Notes: generated by a model not told the origin, from the letters alone. 64,000 nt of DNA from Lentibacter algarum (GCF_040580765.1 NZ_CP158687.1:1426001-1490000); one strand, 5' to 3'. Shown: positions 8,660-18,559, counted from the stretch's first letter. Numbers and translations are program-made.

Positions 8660-9723
8660 AAGATGCAGACAAACTCTGGGCATCCTTGCCGCTTCCAGCC
8701 TTATTGATTGGGGCGGATGATCGTATCGAAGCGGTAAACCCTGCGGCAGAACAGCTTTTGATGGGGTCCGAGAAAAGCCTTGCTGGTAAACCTTTGTTTG
8801 AAGCAGTGAGCTTTGAAAACGCGCTGAACGAAGCCTTTGAGCGGGCGCGGCGTGAGGATGCGCCGCTGTTTGTACGCGATGTCGGACTGGGGCGATCTGG
8901 TCGTGCTCTCGAGCGGTGCGATTTACAGCTTGCGCCTTATGAGGCGGCACGGATGCTGTTGCTGATCACGCCGTTGGCGCAGGTGAGCAATCTGCCCAAA
9001 GGCCGCCGTGCCAAAACAGCTGCGCGCTCTGTGATCGGTATGGCGGAGATGCTCGCGCATGAAATCAAGAACCCTTTGGCGGGCATTACGGGCGCTGCAC
9101 AGCTCCTGTCGATGGGGTTGCGCGGAGATGATCTTGAACTCACAGATCTGATCGTTGCTGAGAGCCGCAGGATTGTGAAACTCTTGGAGCAAGTGGAGGA
9201 GTTCGGCAATTTGAGTCCGCCTGAACTGGCACCTGTGAACCTACACGATGTGCTCGATCGCGCGCGCCGCTCGGCGCAGCTTGGTGTGGGTGCGGATGTA
9301 CAAATTATTGAAGAGTATGATCCGTCATTGCCGGAGGCTTGGGCTGATGCGGATCAGCTTTTGCAGGTTTTGCTCAACCTTTTGAAAAACGCAGCTGAAG
9401 CGGCGGGTGCGGGTGGTGTTATCCGCTTGCGCACATCGTATGAACACGGGTTTCGCCTGCGCACAGAAGATGGGCTGGGGCGACCTTTGCCGCTTCAGAT
9501 CGAAGTGATTGATAACGGGCGCGGGATTGCGCCCGATATGATCGACGATATTTTTGAGCCCTTTGTTTCTGGCCGTGAGAACGGGACAGGGCTGGGGCTG
9601 GCACTTACAGCAAAAATTATGGCGGCACATGAAGGCTGGGTCTCGGTGCGTTCCGAACCTGGTGCAACAGTCTTTCGGCTGTCTTTGCCGCGTGCGCCTA
9701 GAGCGACTGAAAAGGAGAGTTAG
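8656..9723 (+). CDS. ntrB: nitrogen regulation sensor kinase NtrB
   Basis: A 355-residue soluble histidine kinase. An N-terminal PAS domain (residues 5 to about 110) leads to the phosphoacceptor H135 in AHEIKNPLAG, then an HATPase domain with the N-box LLNLLKNAAEA and the G-boxes DNGRGI and GTGLGL. In its family it is controlled by PII protein and phosphorylates NtrC. The start ATG overlaps the dusB stop (ATGA). The open frame extends further upstream inside dusB but has no support there. ntrC follows directly. Confidence 0.94.
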   Translation: MKDADKLWASLPLPALLIGADDRIEAVNPAAEQLLMGSEKSLAGKPLFEAVSFENALNEAFERARREDAPLFVRDVGLGRSGRALERCDLQLAPYEAARMLLLITPLAQVSNLPKGRRAKTAARSVIGMAEMLAHEIKNPLAGITGAAQLLSMGLRGDDLELTDLIVAESRRIVKLLEQVEEFGNLSPPELAPVNLHDVLDRARRSAQLGVGADVQIIEEYDPSLPEAWADADQLLQVLLNLLKNAAEAAGAGGVIRLRTSYEHGFRLRTEDGLGRPLPLQIEVIDNGRGIAPDMIDDIFEPFVSGRENGTGLGLALTAKIMAAHEGWVSVRSEPGATVFRLSLPRAPRATEKES

Positions 9724-11088
9724 ATGGATGGCACGGTGCTTGTTGCGGATGATGACCGCACCATCAGAACGGTTCTGACCCAAGCGCTAACGCGCGCGGG
9801 CTGCAAAGTTCAGGCGACAAGCTCACTCACGACGCTTATGCGGTGGGTTGGCGAGGGGCTCGGTGATGTTGTGATCACTGATGTCATGATGCCTGATGGG
9901 AATGGGCTTGAGATGTTGCCCAAGATTGCCGCAGACCGACCTGACTTGCCTGTTATCGTTATTTCGGCACAGAACACCATCATGACGACGATCAAGGCAG
10001 CTGAGGCCGAGGCCTTTGATTATTTGCCCAAGCCTTTTGATTTGCCTGACCTGATGAAGCGAACGGCTAAAGCACTTGAGGTCAGCCGAAAGCGTGGTGG
10101 CGGGCGCGCGATGAATGTTTCGCCCGAGCCAAACGAACTGCCGCTTGTGGGGCGCTCTGTCCCGATGCAAGAGGTGTATAAGCTTGTGGCGCGTGTTCTA
10201 AACGCCAATTTGCCTGTTATCGTGACGGGCGAGAGCGGCGCGGGAAAGTCTCTTGTCGCCCGTGTCATCCACGATATGTCTGACAGGCGGACCCAGCCTT
10301 TTGTGGTTCTGACCGAAAGCGCTTTTGGTAAGAGCGGTGCGCTGGCCGATGTGCTCGCTGAGGCGGGGCAGGGCACAGTATTGTTTGAAGAGATCAGTGA
10401 TCTGCCTGATGCCTATCAGATGAAAGCGGTACACCTCATGGACGCGGCTGGGCGAAATGGCCCGCGCTTTTTGGCGACGTCGCAGATGGAATTGTCCCAA
10501 GCGATGGCACAGGGCAAGCTGCGCAATGATTTGTTTTATCGTCTCGATGGGGCCGTCTTGAGCTTGCCGTCGTTGAGGGCGCGTGTGGAGGATATTGGGC
10601 TGCTTGCAGAGCATTTCCTAAGTCAGAGCCGCGCGACGGGGGCGGCGCACAGTTTTGCACCTGCGGCGCTGGAGGCGCTCAGACATTACAGCTGGCCCGG
10701 AAATGTGCGCCAGCTCGCAAATACTGTTGAGCGATTGGCCCTGACGGCACGCAGTGGCGAAATCAGCGAGACGGAAGTTGGATCGGCTTTGGCCGCGCAG
10801 CCAGCTTTGGCGCCGAGCCTCGGGTCTTTGTCTGACGAAAAGCTCGCAGAAAGCGTTGCGCGCCATGTGAAGCGTTACTTTGATTTGCACGGTGATGCTT
10901 TGCCTCCCCCCGGACTTTATGCACGGATTTTACGCGAAATGGAGCTGCCTCTGATCGAGATCGCACTGGATGCGACAGGGGGTAATCAGGCCAAATGTGC
11001 TGATTTGTTGGGGCTCAACAGAAATACCTTGAGAAAGAAGATCACCGACCTCGATATAAGCGTGACACGGCGTCGCAAATTGATGTAA
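9724..11088 (+). CDS. ntrC: nitrogen regulation response regulator NtrC (lacks GAFTGA)
   Basis: A 454-residue activator. The receiver domain has phosphoacceptor D53 (ITDVMMPDG). The AAA+ domain has Walker A GESGAGKS at 169-176 and a Walker B-like GTVLFEE at 217-223, and a Fis-type helix-turn-helix occupies about 400-454. The stretch between Walker A and Walker B is roughly 25-30 residues shorter than in enteric NtrC, and the GAFTGA loop that contacts sigma-54 is missing. Walker B ends in Glu-Glu rather than Asp-Glu. Rhodobacter capsulatus NtrC has the same loss and activates sigma-70 RNA polymerase; the same mode is inferred here. It starts directly after the ntrB stop. Confidence 0.95.
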   Translation: MDGTVLVADDDRTIRTVLTQALTRAGCKVQATSSLTTLMRWVGEGLGDVVITDVMMPDGNGLEMLPKIAADRPDLPVIVISAQNTIMTTIKAAEAEAFDYLPKPFDLPDLMKRTAKALEVSRKRGGGRAMNVSPEPNELPLVGRSVPMQEVYKLVARVLNANLPVIVTGESGAGKSLVARVIHDMSDRRTQPFVVLTESAFGKSGALADVLAEAGQGTVLFEEISDLPDAYQMKAVHLMDAAGRNGPRFLATSQMELSQAMAQGKLRNDLFYRLDGAVLSLPSLRARVEDIGLLAEHFLSQSRATGAAHSFAPAALEALRHYSWPGNVRQLANTVERLALTARSGEISETEVGSALAAQPALAPSLGSLSDEKLAESVARHVKRYFDLHGDALPPPGLYARILREMELPLIEIALDATGGNQAKCADLLGLNRNTLRKKITDLDISVTRRRKLM

Positions 11089-11188
11089 AACCGCAACAGA
11101 AGCGTGGCGGCCTTGCATCATGCGAGGTTCAAGCCACCAGATTTGGCGGTTGAGGGTTGATGCAACACAGTATGGGGGAGGCGTAAGC

Positions 11189-13447
11189 GTGGCCTCCCGA
11201 CCACATAAGTTAAGCTGGAACCGGTTGAGCAAGCTGCGTCGTCGTAGACGTGTGCAGAACTTTGCGACACTCGGATTGGTGATTCTGGGGCCAGTTCTTG
11301 TCCTAGCGACCTTCCTTGTGTTTGGTCCTTTTGATCAAGGCGCGCGGTCTCCGGCGCTTCGGATCGTTCTGCTGGCTGATCTTGTTTACGTTTTGCTTGT
11401 CGCGGCGCTTGTTATGCAGCGCGTGGCCAAGATGATTGCGGCGCGGCGCTCGCGCTCGGCGGGGTCAAATTTGCACCTTCGCTTGACTGGTGTCTTTGCA
11501 ATCATGGCCTTGATCCCGACTGTGACTGTGGCGATTTTTGCTGTGCTGACTGTGAACCTTGGCCTTGAAGGCTGGTTTTCAGACCGCGTCAGGCAAGTGG
11601 TTGGTTCTTCTCTCTCCGCCGCTGAGGCTTATGAGGGTGAGCACCGTGACAACTTGATGCGCAATGCACAGTCTTTGGCTCGGGTGATTGACTTTGAACA
11701 TTCGCTCACGCCGTTTATGCGCGACCCAGATTTGCGTGAGGTTCTGACGCTTGGGCAGCAACGCTTTCAGCCCGATATGCGTGAAGCCTATGTGATCGAC
11801 GGGGTCGGAGAACTTAAAGCTCGTGGTGAGCGCTCTTATCTTTTCAACTTTGAAAAACCGAGTGCTGCCAAGATCGAAGAGGCCCGTGAGGTTGGCATCG
11901 CGGTTATTCAGGATTGGAATAACAATGAGTTTCGCGCCATCGTACCGCTGGCGACATTTCCAGACAGATTGGTTTATGTGAGCCGTGACGTGGACGGGCA
12001 AATTCTGAACCTGTTGAGTGAAACTCAGGAAAACGTGCGCCTTTACAATCAGTTGGAAAGCGATCGCGGGCAAGTCTTGTTTCAGTTCGGTCTGGTTTAT
12101 CTGGGGTTTGCTGTCATTCTTATTCTTGCAGCCGTATGGCTTGGGCTATGGTTTGCCGAGCGGCTATCACGCCCAGTTGGGCGGCTGACAAGCGCCGCCC
12201 AGAGGGTCGGCGAGGGCAATCTTGATACGCAGGTGATCGAAGAAGAGGGTGATGACGAAATCAGCCAGCTGAGCCGCTTGTTCAACCAGATGACCCGTCA
12301 ACTCAAAGGTCAGCGTGATCGCCTTTTGGAGAACACCGAACAAATTGAACGGCGTCGGCGCATGTTTGACTCTGTTTTGAGTTCTGTGACCTCTGGCGTT
12401 GTTGGCTTGGATGCCGAGGGGCGGGTTGCCTTTGTGAACCGTTCTGCAGAGCGACTGCTGGATTGGGAAAGCACCAAAGACACTCTGGAGCTACGCGTTG
12501 CTGTGCCTGAGTTCGGTCCGATCTTTGAGGCGGTGTTGCAGAGCAGTAGCGGGATCGTTCAGGACGAGGTGAAGGTCACGCGGGCAGGACATCTGGAGAA
12601 CTTGCTGGTGCGTATGTCGGTGCGCGAGGGCGAGAACGGCCAAATTGAAGGCTATGTTGTTGCTTTTGACGATGTGACCGATCTTGTAAGTGCGCAGCGC
12701 ATGGCGGCTTGGGGTGATGTTGCACGGCGCATTGCGCATGAGATCAAGAATCCATTGACGCCGATCCAGCTTTCGGCGGAGCGTATCAAGCGCAAATTTT
12801 CACGCGAACTGCCTGAAGCAGACGCGTCAAAACTATCAGAGCTGACTGATGTTATTGTGAGACAAACCAATGACTTGCGCCGCATTGTTGATGAATTTTC
12901 CAAATTTGCGCGGATGCCTGAGCCTGAGCGTCGAGCAGAAGATCTCTGCACGCTGTTGAGCGGAGCGATTACACTTCAAAAGGCGGGACAACCTGATGTC
13001 CGTTTTGATGTTGATCTTGGTGGAGAGCCACTAGAAGGCCAGTATGACGCAACCATGATCGGGCAAGCTTTGACAAATCTGATCAAGAATGCCGGCGAAG
13101 CCATTGAGACGCGCAGAGAAGAACTGGGGGGAGACATAGTCCCACAGATCAAGATCTCAGCGCGGCGCGTCGATAATGATGCAGAAATTTCCATTTCGGA
13201 CAATGGCATCGGCCTTCCTGAAGACCGCGCCAAGCTTTTTGAACCCTATGTGACCACACGGGACAAGGGCACAGGGCTTGGCCTGCCGATTGTGAAGAAG
13301 ATTATCGAAGAGCATGGCGGTAGCCTCAAACTAGAGGATGCCGCGCTTTTTGAGGGCGAAAGCCACCACGGAGCAATGGCTCTGATACGGCTGCCTCTGA
13401 GTTTGGGCAGTGAAAGTGACATTAAACAAGATACCAGTGCGGAATGA
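11189..13447 (+). CDS. ntrY: sensor histidine kinase NtrY
   Basis: A 752-residue membrane sensor kinase with several N-terminal membrane helices, a periplasmic or extracytoplasmic segment, a HAMP domain, a PAS domain and a HisKA/HATPase core. The phosphoacceptor is H517 in AHEIKNPLTP; the ATP-binding lid reads DNGIGLPED and GTGLGLP. The start is taken as GTG at 11189 because GGGGGAGG lies eight bases upstream. An ATG at 11120 in the same frame lacks a ribosome binding site. Known NtrY proteins sense nitrogen or redox state and phosphorylate NtrX, encoded seven bases downstream. Confidence 0.92.
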   Translation: MASRPHKLSWNRLSKLRRRRRVQNFATLGLVILGPVLVLATFLVFGPFDQGARSPALRIVLLADLVYVLLVAALVMQRVAKMIAARRSRSAGSNLHLRLTGVFAIMALIPTVTVAIFAVLTVNLGLEGWFSDRVRQVVGSSLSAAEAYEGEHRDNLMRNAQSLARVIDFEHSLTPFMRDPDLREVLTLGQQRFQPDMREAYVIDGVGELKARGERSYLFNFEKPSAAKIEEAREVGIAVIQDWNNNEFRAIVPLATFPDRLVYVSRDVDGQILNLLSETQENVRLYNQLESDRGQVLFQFGLVYLGFAVILILAAVWLGLWFAERLSRPVGRLTSAAQRVGEGNLDTQVIEEEGDDEISQLSRLFNQMTRQLKGQRDRLLENTEQIERRRRMFDSVLSSVTSGVVGLDAEGRVAFVNRSAERLLDWESTKDTLELRVAVPEFGPIFEAVLQSSSGIVQDEVKVTRAGHLENLLVRMSVREGENGQIEGYVVAFDDVTDLVSAQRMAAWGDVARRIAHEIKNPLTPIQLSAERIKRKFSRELPEADASKLSELTDVIVRQTNDLRRIVDEFSKFARMPEPERRAEDLCTLLSGAITLQKAGQPDVRFDVDLGGEPLEGQYDATMIGQALTNLIKNAGEAIETRREELGGDIVPQIKISARRVDNDAEISISDNGIGLPEDRAKLFEPYVTTRDKGTGLGLPIVKKIIEEHGGSLKLEDAALFEGESHHGAMALIRLPLSLGSESDIKQDTSAE

Positions 13448-13454
13448 GGGCAAT

Positions 13455-14864
13455 ATGAGCGATATTCTGATTGTAGATGACGAACGCGATATTCGGGAGT
13501 TGATCTCGGATATTTTGGAGGATGAGGGCTTTACAACAAGGCTCGCAGGGAACTCAGACGATGCGATGAAAGAGGTGCATGAGAAGCGCCCCGGCCTTCT
13601 TATCCTCGATATCTGGCTCAAAGACAGCAAGATGGACGGTATCGATATTCTTAAAGCCGTGAAGACTGATTACCCCGAAGTGCCTGTGGTGATTATTTCG
13701 GGGCACGGTAATATCGAGATCGCTGTCGCTGCGATCCGTCAGGGGGCATATGACTTTATCGAAAAGCCCTTCAATATCGACCAGCTTTTGGTCGTTATTC
13801 GTCGCGCCATGGAGACGTCGAGGTTGCGGCGCGAGAACATCGAGCTGCGCCGAAAAGAGACCGTCCCATCAGAGATGATCGGTAGTTCGGCTGCATTTCG
13901 TGCGATGCAGGGGCAGTTGGATAAGGTCACAAAATCAAACGGTCGCGTGATGCTGTCGGGGCCTTCTGGTTCGGGCAAGGAAAGTGCTGCACGCTATATC
14001 CATAGCAATTCCAACCGTGCAGCGGCGCCATTTGTGACAGTTGGATGTGCTGCCATCGAACCTGACCAGATGGAAAACGTGCTTTTCGGGCGCGAAAGTC
14101 CCGAAAAGGGTGTCGAAATGGGCCTGCTGGAAGAGGCCAATGGCGGGATCATTTATTTTGATGAGATTGCAGATATGCCGCTCGGTACGCAGTCCAAAAT
14201 TCTGCGTGTGCTCGTCGATCAGCAGTTTTTGCGCGTTGGTGGCGCCAATAAAGTCAAAGTTGATCTGAGGGTTGTCTCGTCGACGTCCAAGAATTTGGAG
14301 AGCGAAGTGTCGGCAGGACGCTTTCGCGAAGAGCTCTATCATCGCTTGAATGTAGTTCCGATTGCTGTGCCCTCTTTGGAGGACAGGCGCGAGGATATCC
14401 CGTTGCTTGCGCAGCACTTTATTGAGCGATTGAACAAAGATCAGGGGCTGGCTCAGCGTGTCGTGAGCGAGGAAGCCCTAGCGCTTTTGCAGACGATGAC
14501 TTGGCCTGGGAATTTGCGTCAGTTGAAAAACATGATCGAGCGGCTGCTTATTTTGGGCGACAGCAACGGGGACATTAGCGCCAAAGAACTCTCTGCTGGT
14601 GAAGCGCTGCAGGGCAATGATGATAGCGGCAAGATTGTCTTGCCGAGTGTCATGGCAACATTGCCTCTCCGTGAGGCGCGAGAAGAATTTGAGCGCGAGT
14701 ATTTGCTCACCCAAATCAACCGTTTTGGCGGCAATATCTCTCGCACGGCTCAGTTTGTCGGAATGGAGCGCTCGGCCTTGCATCGCAAGCTTAAATCCCT
14801 TGGTGTTGTGACCTCAAACCGCTCTGGGGCGAGGATTGCTGAACATGAAGGTGAGGAAGAGTAG
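13455..14864 (+). CDS. ntrX: response regulator NtrX (lacks GAFTGA)
   Basis: A 469-residue partner of NtrY. Receiver domain with D52 (LILDIWLKD), AAA+ domain with Walker A GPSGSGKE at 169-176 and Walker B-like IIYFDEIADMP, and a C-terminal Fis-like DNA-binding domain. Where sigma-54 activators carry GAFTGA after LFG, this protein reads LFGRESPEKGVEMG, so the sigma-54 contact loop is absent. That matches other alphaproteobacterial NtrX proteins, which act in respiration and envelope control as well as nitrogen. The ATG at 13455 is preceded by GAGGG and chosen over the in-frame ATG at 13410 inside ntrY. Confidence 0.93.
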   Translation: MSDILIVDDERDIRELISDILEDEGFTTRLAGNSDDAMKEVHEKRPGLLILDIWLKDSKMDGIDILKAVKTDYPEVPVVIISGHGNIEIAVAAIRQGAYDFIEKPFNIDQLLVVIRRAMETSRLRRENIELRRKETVPSEMIGSSAAFRAMQGQLDKVTKSNGRVMLSGPSGSGKESAARYIHSNSNRAAAPFVTVGCAAIEPDQMENVLFGRESPEKGVEMGLLEEANGGIIYFDEIADMPLGTQSKILRVLVDQQFLRVGGANKVKVDLRVVSSTSKNLESEVSAGRFREELYHRLNVVPIAVPSLEDRREDIPLLAQHFIERLNKDQGLAQRVVSEEALALLQTMTWPGNLRQLKNMIERLLILGDSNGDISAKELSAGEALQGNDDSGKIVLPSVMATLPLREAREEFEREYLLTQINRFGGNISRTAQFVGMERSALHRKLKSLGVVTSNRSGARIAEHEGEEE

Positions 14865-14869
14865 CACGC

Positions 14870-15337
14870 CTACGGGGATACGATCTGCCACGTGCCACCT
14901 TGGTTGCGGATGACGCAGCTTTCGGAGCTTAGCTTTGGGAAGTGGGTCGTGGCGGCAGGCGGCGTTGCAGCCTTGAGAGGGTCTTTGCAGGCAGGCAATC
15001 GTATAAATTCATAGCCCTTTTGGCGCATGCAGAGATCAACGGCTTCAGTGCGCAGGGTGATGTTTGCATCCTCTGTGATGTATTCTGGCGGCAAAAAGAG
15101 GCCGGGGTGTCGGGTGCAGACGTTGTTGCTGTCACAGAGCAGTCGTGGCGGGAGTTGTCGTCCAGGAATAACGCGGGTCACATTGCGCACCGGCACGTCG
15201 CGGGCAGCCGCGACTTTGCAGCTTGTCTCTGTGTCTTTTGCTGTCTGGATGCTAACACCTTGTTTATAATAAACATTCAGTGGCATACAGCCCGACAGGA
15301 AAAGCGCAGCGGCCCAAATAAAGCGTGTTTGGTACAT
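14870..15337 (-). CDS. small outer-membrane lipoprotein of unknown function
   Basis: A 155-residue protein with a lipoprotein signal: a hydrophobic stretch ending in LFLSGC, so Cys near residue 18 would be lipidated. The mature part contains six or more further cysteines scattered through it, and a C-terminal stretch rich in Pro and Ala. I do not recognise a family. It is the only minus-strand gene between ntrX and trkA and is convergent with ntrX (5 bases apart). The ATG at 15337 has GGGGAAA just upstream; a TTG at 15385 extends the frame by 16 residues without adding a signal. Secreted status is clear, function is not. Confidence 0.75.
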   Translation of the reverse strand: MYQTRFIWAAALFLSGCMPLNVYYKQGVSIQTAKDTETSCKVAAARDVPVRNVTRVIPGRQLPPRLLCDSNNVCTRHPGLFLPPEYITEDANITLRTEAVDLCMRQKGYEFIRLPACKDPLKAATPPAATTHFPKLSSESCVIRNQGGTWQIVSP

Positions 15338-15511
15338 CTGTTTCCCCAAGGTATATGAGCCACTGTGGCGGAGATGTTGCGTCAAGTCATTTGCTTAAGA
15401 GCGTGGACATGGTCTAAAGGCGGAGAAATGCCTATAGCATCAGTATGACAAAGGAATTGACGCCTTGAGGCGCTTCTGGCACGAAACCTCACCAAGGATT
15501 GGGGAAGACCT

Positions 15512-16888
15512 ATGAAAGTGATCATTTGCGGGGCAGGGCAAGTTGGCTGGCAAATTGCGCGCCATTTGTCCGGAGAAGCCAACGACGTCACTGTCATTGA
15601 TAGCAACCCTGATCTCGTGCGCCGCGCGATGGATACTTTGGATGTCCAGGGGTTTGCGGGCTTTGCGTCATATCCTGATATTCTCGACAAAGCGGGGGCG
15701 CGCGATGCTGATATGGTTATTGCAGCGACCCATTCGGACGAAGTGAATATGGTGATCTGTCAGGTCGCTCACTCGATTTTTTCGGTTCCGCGCAAAATTG
15801 CGCGATTGCGCTCTCAGAGCTATCTAACGGCGATCTACTCAGACCTTTACCGCCGTGACCACTTGCCGATTGATGTTGTGATCAGTCCTGAGAGGGAAGT
15901 GGCCGAAGCGGCGCTGCGCCGTCTTTCAGCACCATCTGCCTTTGACATCGAGACGTTTATGGGGGGCAAAGCGCAGGTTTTGGGGATCAGGCTTGAAGCT
16001 GATTGCCCTGTGATCAACACGCCTTTGCGCCAGCTTTCCGACCTGTTTTCAACGTTGAAGGTGATCGTGATTGGCGTGCGTCGCAAGGGGCGATTGTTTG
16101 CGCCAGATGCTGGTGATCAGCTTTTTGTTGGTGATGAGTGCTATCTTTGTATCGCTCGTGAAGATGTGCCGCGCACACTTGAAGTCTTTGGCAAAAGCTC
16201 AGCGAAGCAAGAACGTGTTGTGCTGATTGGTGGAGGGAATGTCGGCCTTACCGTGGCGCAGGCCCTTGAAAAGCACGAAACACGGATCAGAGCGAAAGTC
16301 ATTGAGCGGAACAGAACTACGGCAGAACACGCAGCCGACGCATTGGAGCGCACGATTGTACTCAACGGCGATGGATTGGATGTGGCTCTTTTGGCTGAGG
16401 CCAATATCGAGCGGGCAGATGCCGTGCTTTGTGTAACCGATGACGACAAGACAAACCTGTTGGCCGCTGTCCGTGCCAAGAGCGAGGGCTGCAAAATGGC
16501 GATTGCCCTCATCAATGACCCGACCCTGATCCCGCTTATGGCGCCAATGGGCATTGACGCCTATATCAATCCGCGCGCAACGACCGTGAGCTCTATCTTG
16601 CGCCATATTCGCCATGGCCGCGTGAAAGGCGTTTACTCTATCGGAGATGCCGAGGCAGAGATTATCGAGGCAGAAGTTCTTTCGACGTCGCCAATTTCTG
16701 GGCAGGCCATACGGGATATTCCGTTTCCTGAGGGTGTGCTCATTGGCGCGCTTATGAAAAACGGCGAAGTGATAAAGCCGCATGGGGGCACCCGGGTCGA
16801 AGAGGGCGATGTGATTGTGCTTTTCGCTATGGCGGCAGATGTGCCCGAGGTGGAGCGATTGCTGCAAGTCACGATCGACTTTTTCTAA
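15512..16888 (+). CDS. trkA: Trk potassium uptake NAD-binding protein TrkA
   Basis: A 458-residue peripheral membrane protein that gates the TrkH potassium channel in response to nucleotides. It has two repeats, each a Rossmann RCK-N domain followed by an RCK-C domain. The NAD-binding loops are GAGQVG at 7-12 and GGGNVG near 239-244. The gene is three bases from trkH and follows ntrYX, a common alphaproteobacterial order. The start ATG follows a GGGGAAGACCT ribosome binding site. Confidence 0.95.
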   Translation: MKVIICGAGQVGWQIARHLSGEANDVTVIDSNPDLVRRAMDTLDVQGFAGFASYPDILDKAGARDADMVIAATHSDEVNMVICQVAHSIFSVPRKIARLRSQSYLTAIYSDLYRRDHLPIDVVISPEREVAEAALRRLSAPSAFDIETFMGGKAQVLGIRLEADCPVINTPLRQLSDLFSTLKVIVIGVRRKGRLFAPDAGDQLFVGDECYLCIAREDVPRTLEVFGKSSAKQERVVLIGGGNVGLTVAQALEKHETRIRAKVIERNRTTAEHAADALERTIVLNGDGLDVALLAEANIERADAVLCVTDDDKTNLLAAVRAKSEGCKMAIALINDPTLIPLMAPMGIDAYINPRATTVSSILRHIRHGRVKGVYSIGDAEAEIIEAEVLSTSPISGQAIRDIPFPEGVLIGALMKNGEVIKPHGGTRVEEGDVIVLFAMAADVPEVERLLQVTIDFF

Positions 16889-16891
16889 GCC

Positions 16892-18406
16892 ATGAAGCGC
16901 CTCGCCGAGATCCCTCTCTTTTTGCAGCTCACGTTGTTGGCGTCTCTTTCGATGTATGTTCCTGCCGTTCACGCGCTGAACTGGAACAACCACCACGAAG
17001 CGCGCGTCTTTTTCTACGCGGGGTCTCTGGGGCTGTTTGTTTCGATCTTGATCGTGATCACGCTGAGCTCGGGACGAACGCGCCGACGTGGTGGGCTTGG
17101 TAATCTGGCGGCTGTGGTTGCGGCATATTTCATGCTGCCGCTTTTGTTGGCGGTCCCTTTTTACGAGGCGGTTCAAACAACAAGCTTTCTCAATTCATAT
17201 TTTGAGATGGTTTCAGCTTTTACCACAACGGGTGCGCCACTTTTTGAGCCGGGTCGGCTTTCGGGAACCATGCACCTTTGGCGCGCGCAGGTTGGCTGGC
17301 TTGGGGGCCTGTTTGTTTGGATCACGGCGGCGGCTGTTCTTGCCCCTTTGGCGCTTGGCGGGTTTGAAGTCACCGCTTCTGCAGAACCTGGGCGCGGAGA
17401 TGTCCCTTTGGACCGTTATGTGCCTGCCAATGATGCGAGGCGCCTCATTCGGGGCTTGGCGGGGCTTGCGCCGCTCTATGTCGGGCTGACAGCTGTTTTG
17501 GCGATTTGCTTGATCATTATTGGAGACACACCCCTTGTGGCTGTGATCCACGCCATGGCCACACTTTCTACCAGCGGCATCTCTGCGACAGGTGGGCTTG
17601 AGGGCAGTGCTTCGGGATTGCGGGGAGAATTTGTTATATTCCTGTTTTTATTCTTCGGTTTGTCACGGCTGACTTTTTCGACGGATACGATCACAACGGG
17701 GCGGCATGGGCTTCACAACGACCCCGAATTTCGCATGGGGATGATGATTGTTATAGGGGTGACGTTTTTGCTTTTTGCGCGTCATTGGGTTGCGTCTTTT
17801 GAAGTTGCTCAAGAAGAAAACATCGTTTTGGCGCTGCGCGCCCTCTGGGGCAGCTTTTTCACAGTCATGTCGTTTTTGACGACAACCGGATTTGAAAGCG
17901 CGGATTGGGAGGCTTCACGGGGCTGGTCTGGTCTGGGTGCACCGGGGCTTATTCTTTTGGGGCTTGCGCTTATTGGTGGTGGCGTTGCCACAACGGCAGG
18001 GGGCGTGAAACTATTGCGCGTCTATGCGCTGTATTTGAACGGTCTGAGAGAGATGCAGCGCCTTGTGCACCCGTCTTCTGTCGGGCGGGCCAGTAGCCAA
18101 AGCCGACGCATACGCTCAAAGGGGGCTTATGTTGCATGGATTTTCTTTATGTTGTTTGCACTCTCTATGACTTTTGTGACGCTTGTCCTCACATTTACAG
18201 GGGTTGGATTTGAGGAGGCCATGGTCTTGGCAGTTGCAGCGCTGTCGACAACGGGGCCTTTGGTACATGCCGCTGCAGAAACGCCAATCATGCTGGGACA
18301 GTTGAGCCCCGCAGCCAAACTGACGCTCTGCGGCGCGATGGTTGTTGGGCGTCTTGAGACACTCGCAATTATAGCAATGTTTAACCCCGCCCTCTGGAGA
18401 GATTGA
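16892..18406 (+). CDS. trkH: Trk potassium uptake channel TrkH
   Basis: A 504-residue integral membrane protein with about ten hydrophobic helices and four selectivity-filter-like loops. Two of these are visible as SAFTTTGAPLFEPG near residue 110 and MSFLTTTGFESADWE near 330. It forms the potassium-translocating subunit and works with TrkA. It starts three bases after the trkA stop, so the pair is one transcription unit. The region after the stop (18421-18447) contains an imperfect TGTTGC/GCAACA inverted repeat without a T-run, a doubtful terminator. Confidence 0.94.
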   Translation: MKRLAEIPLFLQLTLLASLSMYVPAVHALNWNNHHEARVFFYAGSLGLFVSILIVITLSSGRTRRRGGLGNLAAVVAAYFMLPLLLAVPFYEAVQTTSFLNSYFEMVSAFTTTGAPLFEPGRLSGTMHLWRAQVGWLGGLFVWITAAAVLAPLALGGFEVTASAEPGRGDVPLDRYVPANDARRLIRGLAGLAPLYVGLTAVLAICLIIIGDTPLVAVIHAMATLSTSGISATGGLEGSASGLRGEFVIFLFLFFGLSRLTFSTDTITTGRHGLHNDPEFRMGMMIVIGVTFLLFARHWVASFEVAQEENIVLALRALWGSFFTVMSFLTTTGFESADWEASRGWSGLGAPGLILLGLALIGGGVATTAGGVKLLRVYALYLNGLREMQRLVHPSSVGRASSQSRRIRSKGAYVAWIFFMLFALSMTFVTLVLTFTGVGFEEAMVLAVAALSTTGPLVHAAAETPIMLGQLSPAAKLTLCGAMVVGRLETLAIIAMFNPALWRD

Positions 18407-18489
18407 AAACCTTAGGGTTGTGTTGCGAGTGAAGCGCGCAAGCAACAGAATTGGATGGTCTGCGCGTTTTGGGGGTTTAAAGTTTCTGT

Positions 18490-18533
18490 GCCGCAAGACA
18501 TACTGCGGTATACACACGGCCGATGCACGGCCG
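18490..18533 (+). promoter_or_regulatory. two hairpins in the hfq leader
   Basis: Just upstream of hfq, CCGCA (18491-18495) pairs with TGCGG (18504-18508), and CGGCCG (18517-18522) pairs with CGGCCG (18528-18533) around a five-base loop. Neither is followed by a T-run, so they look like leader structure rather than terminators. Hfq of other bacteria represses its own mRNA by binding the leader; a similar role here is inference. Confidence 0.4.
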
Positions 18534-18559
18534 GAAACTGACAATAAGGCATTAGAACC

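Noticed and set aside
16199..17176. Minus-strand frame of 325 codons opposite trkA/trkH
   Set aside because: No recognisable protein; Arg/His/Gln-rich composition of an antisense shadow; it would cover two well-established genes.
18421..18447. Terminator after trkH
   Set aside because: The inverted repeat TGTTGC/GCAACA has a long loop and no T-run, so it is not a convincing terminator.
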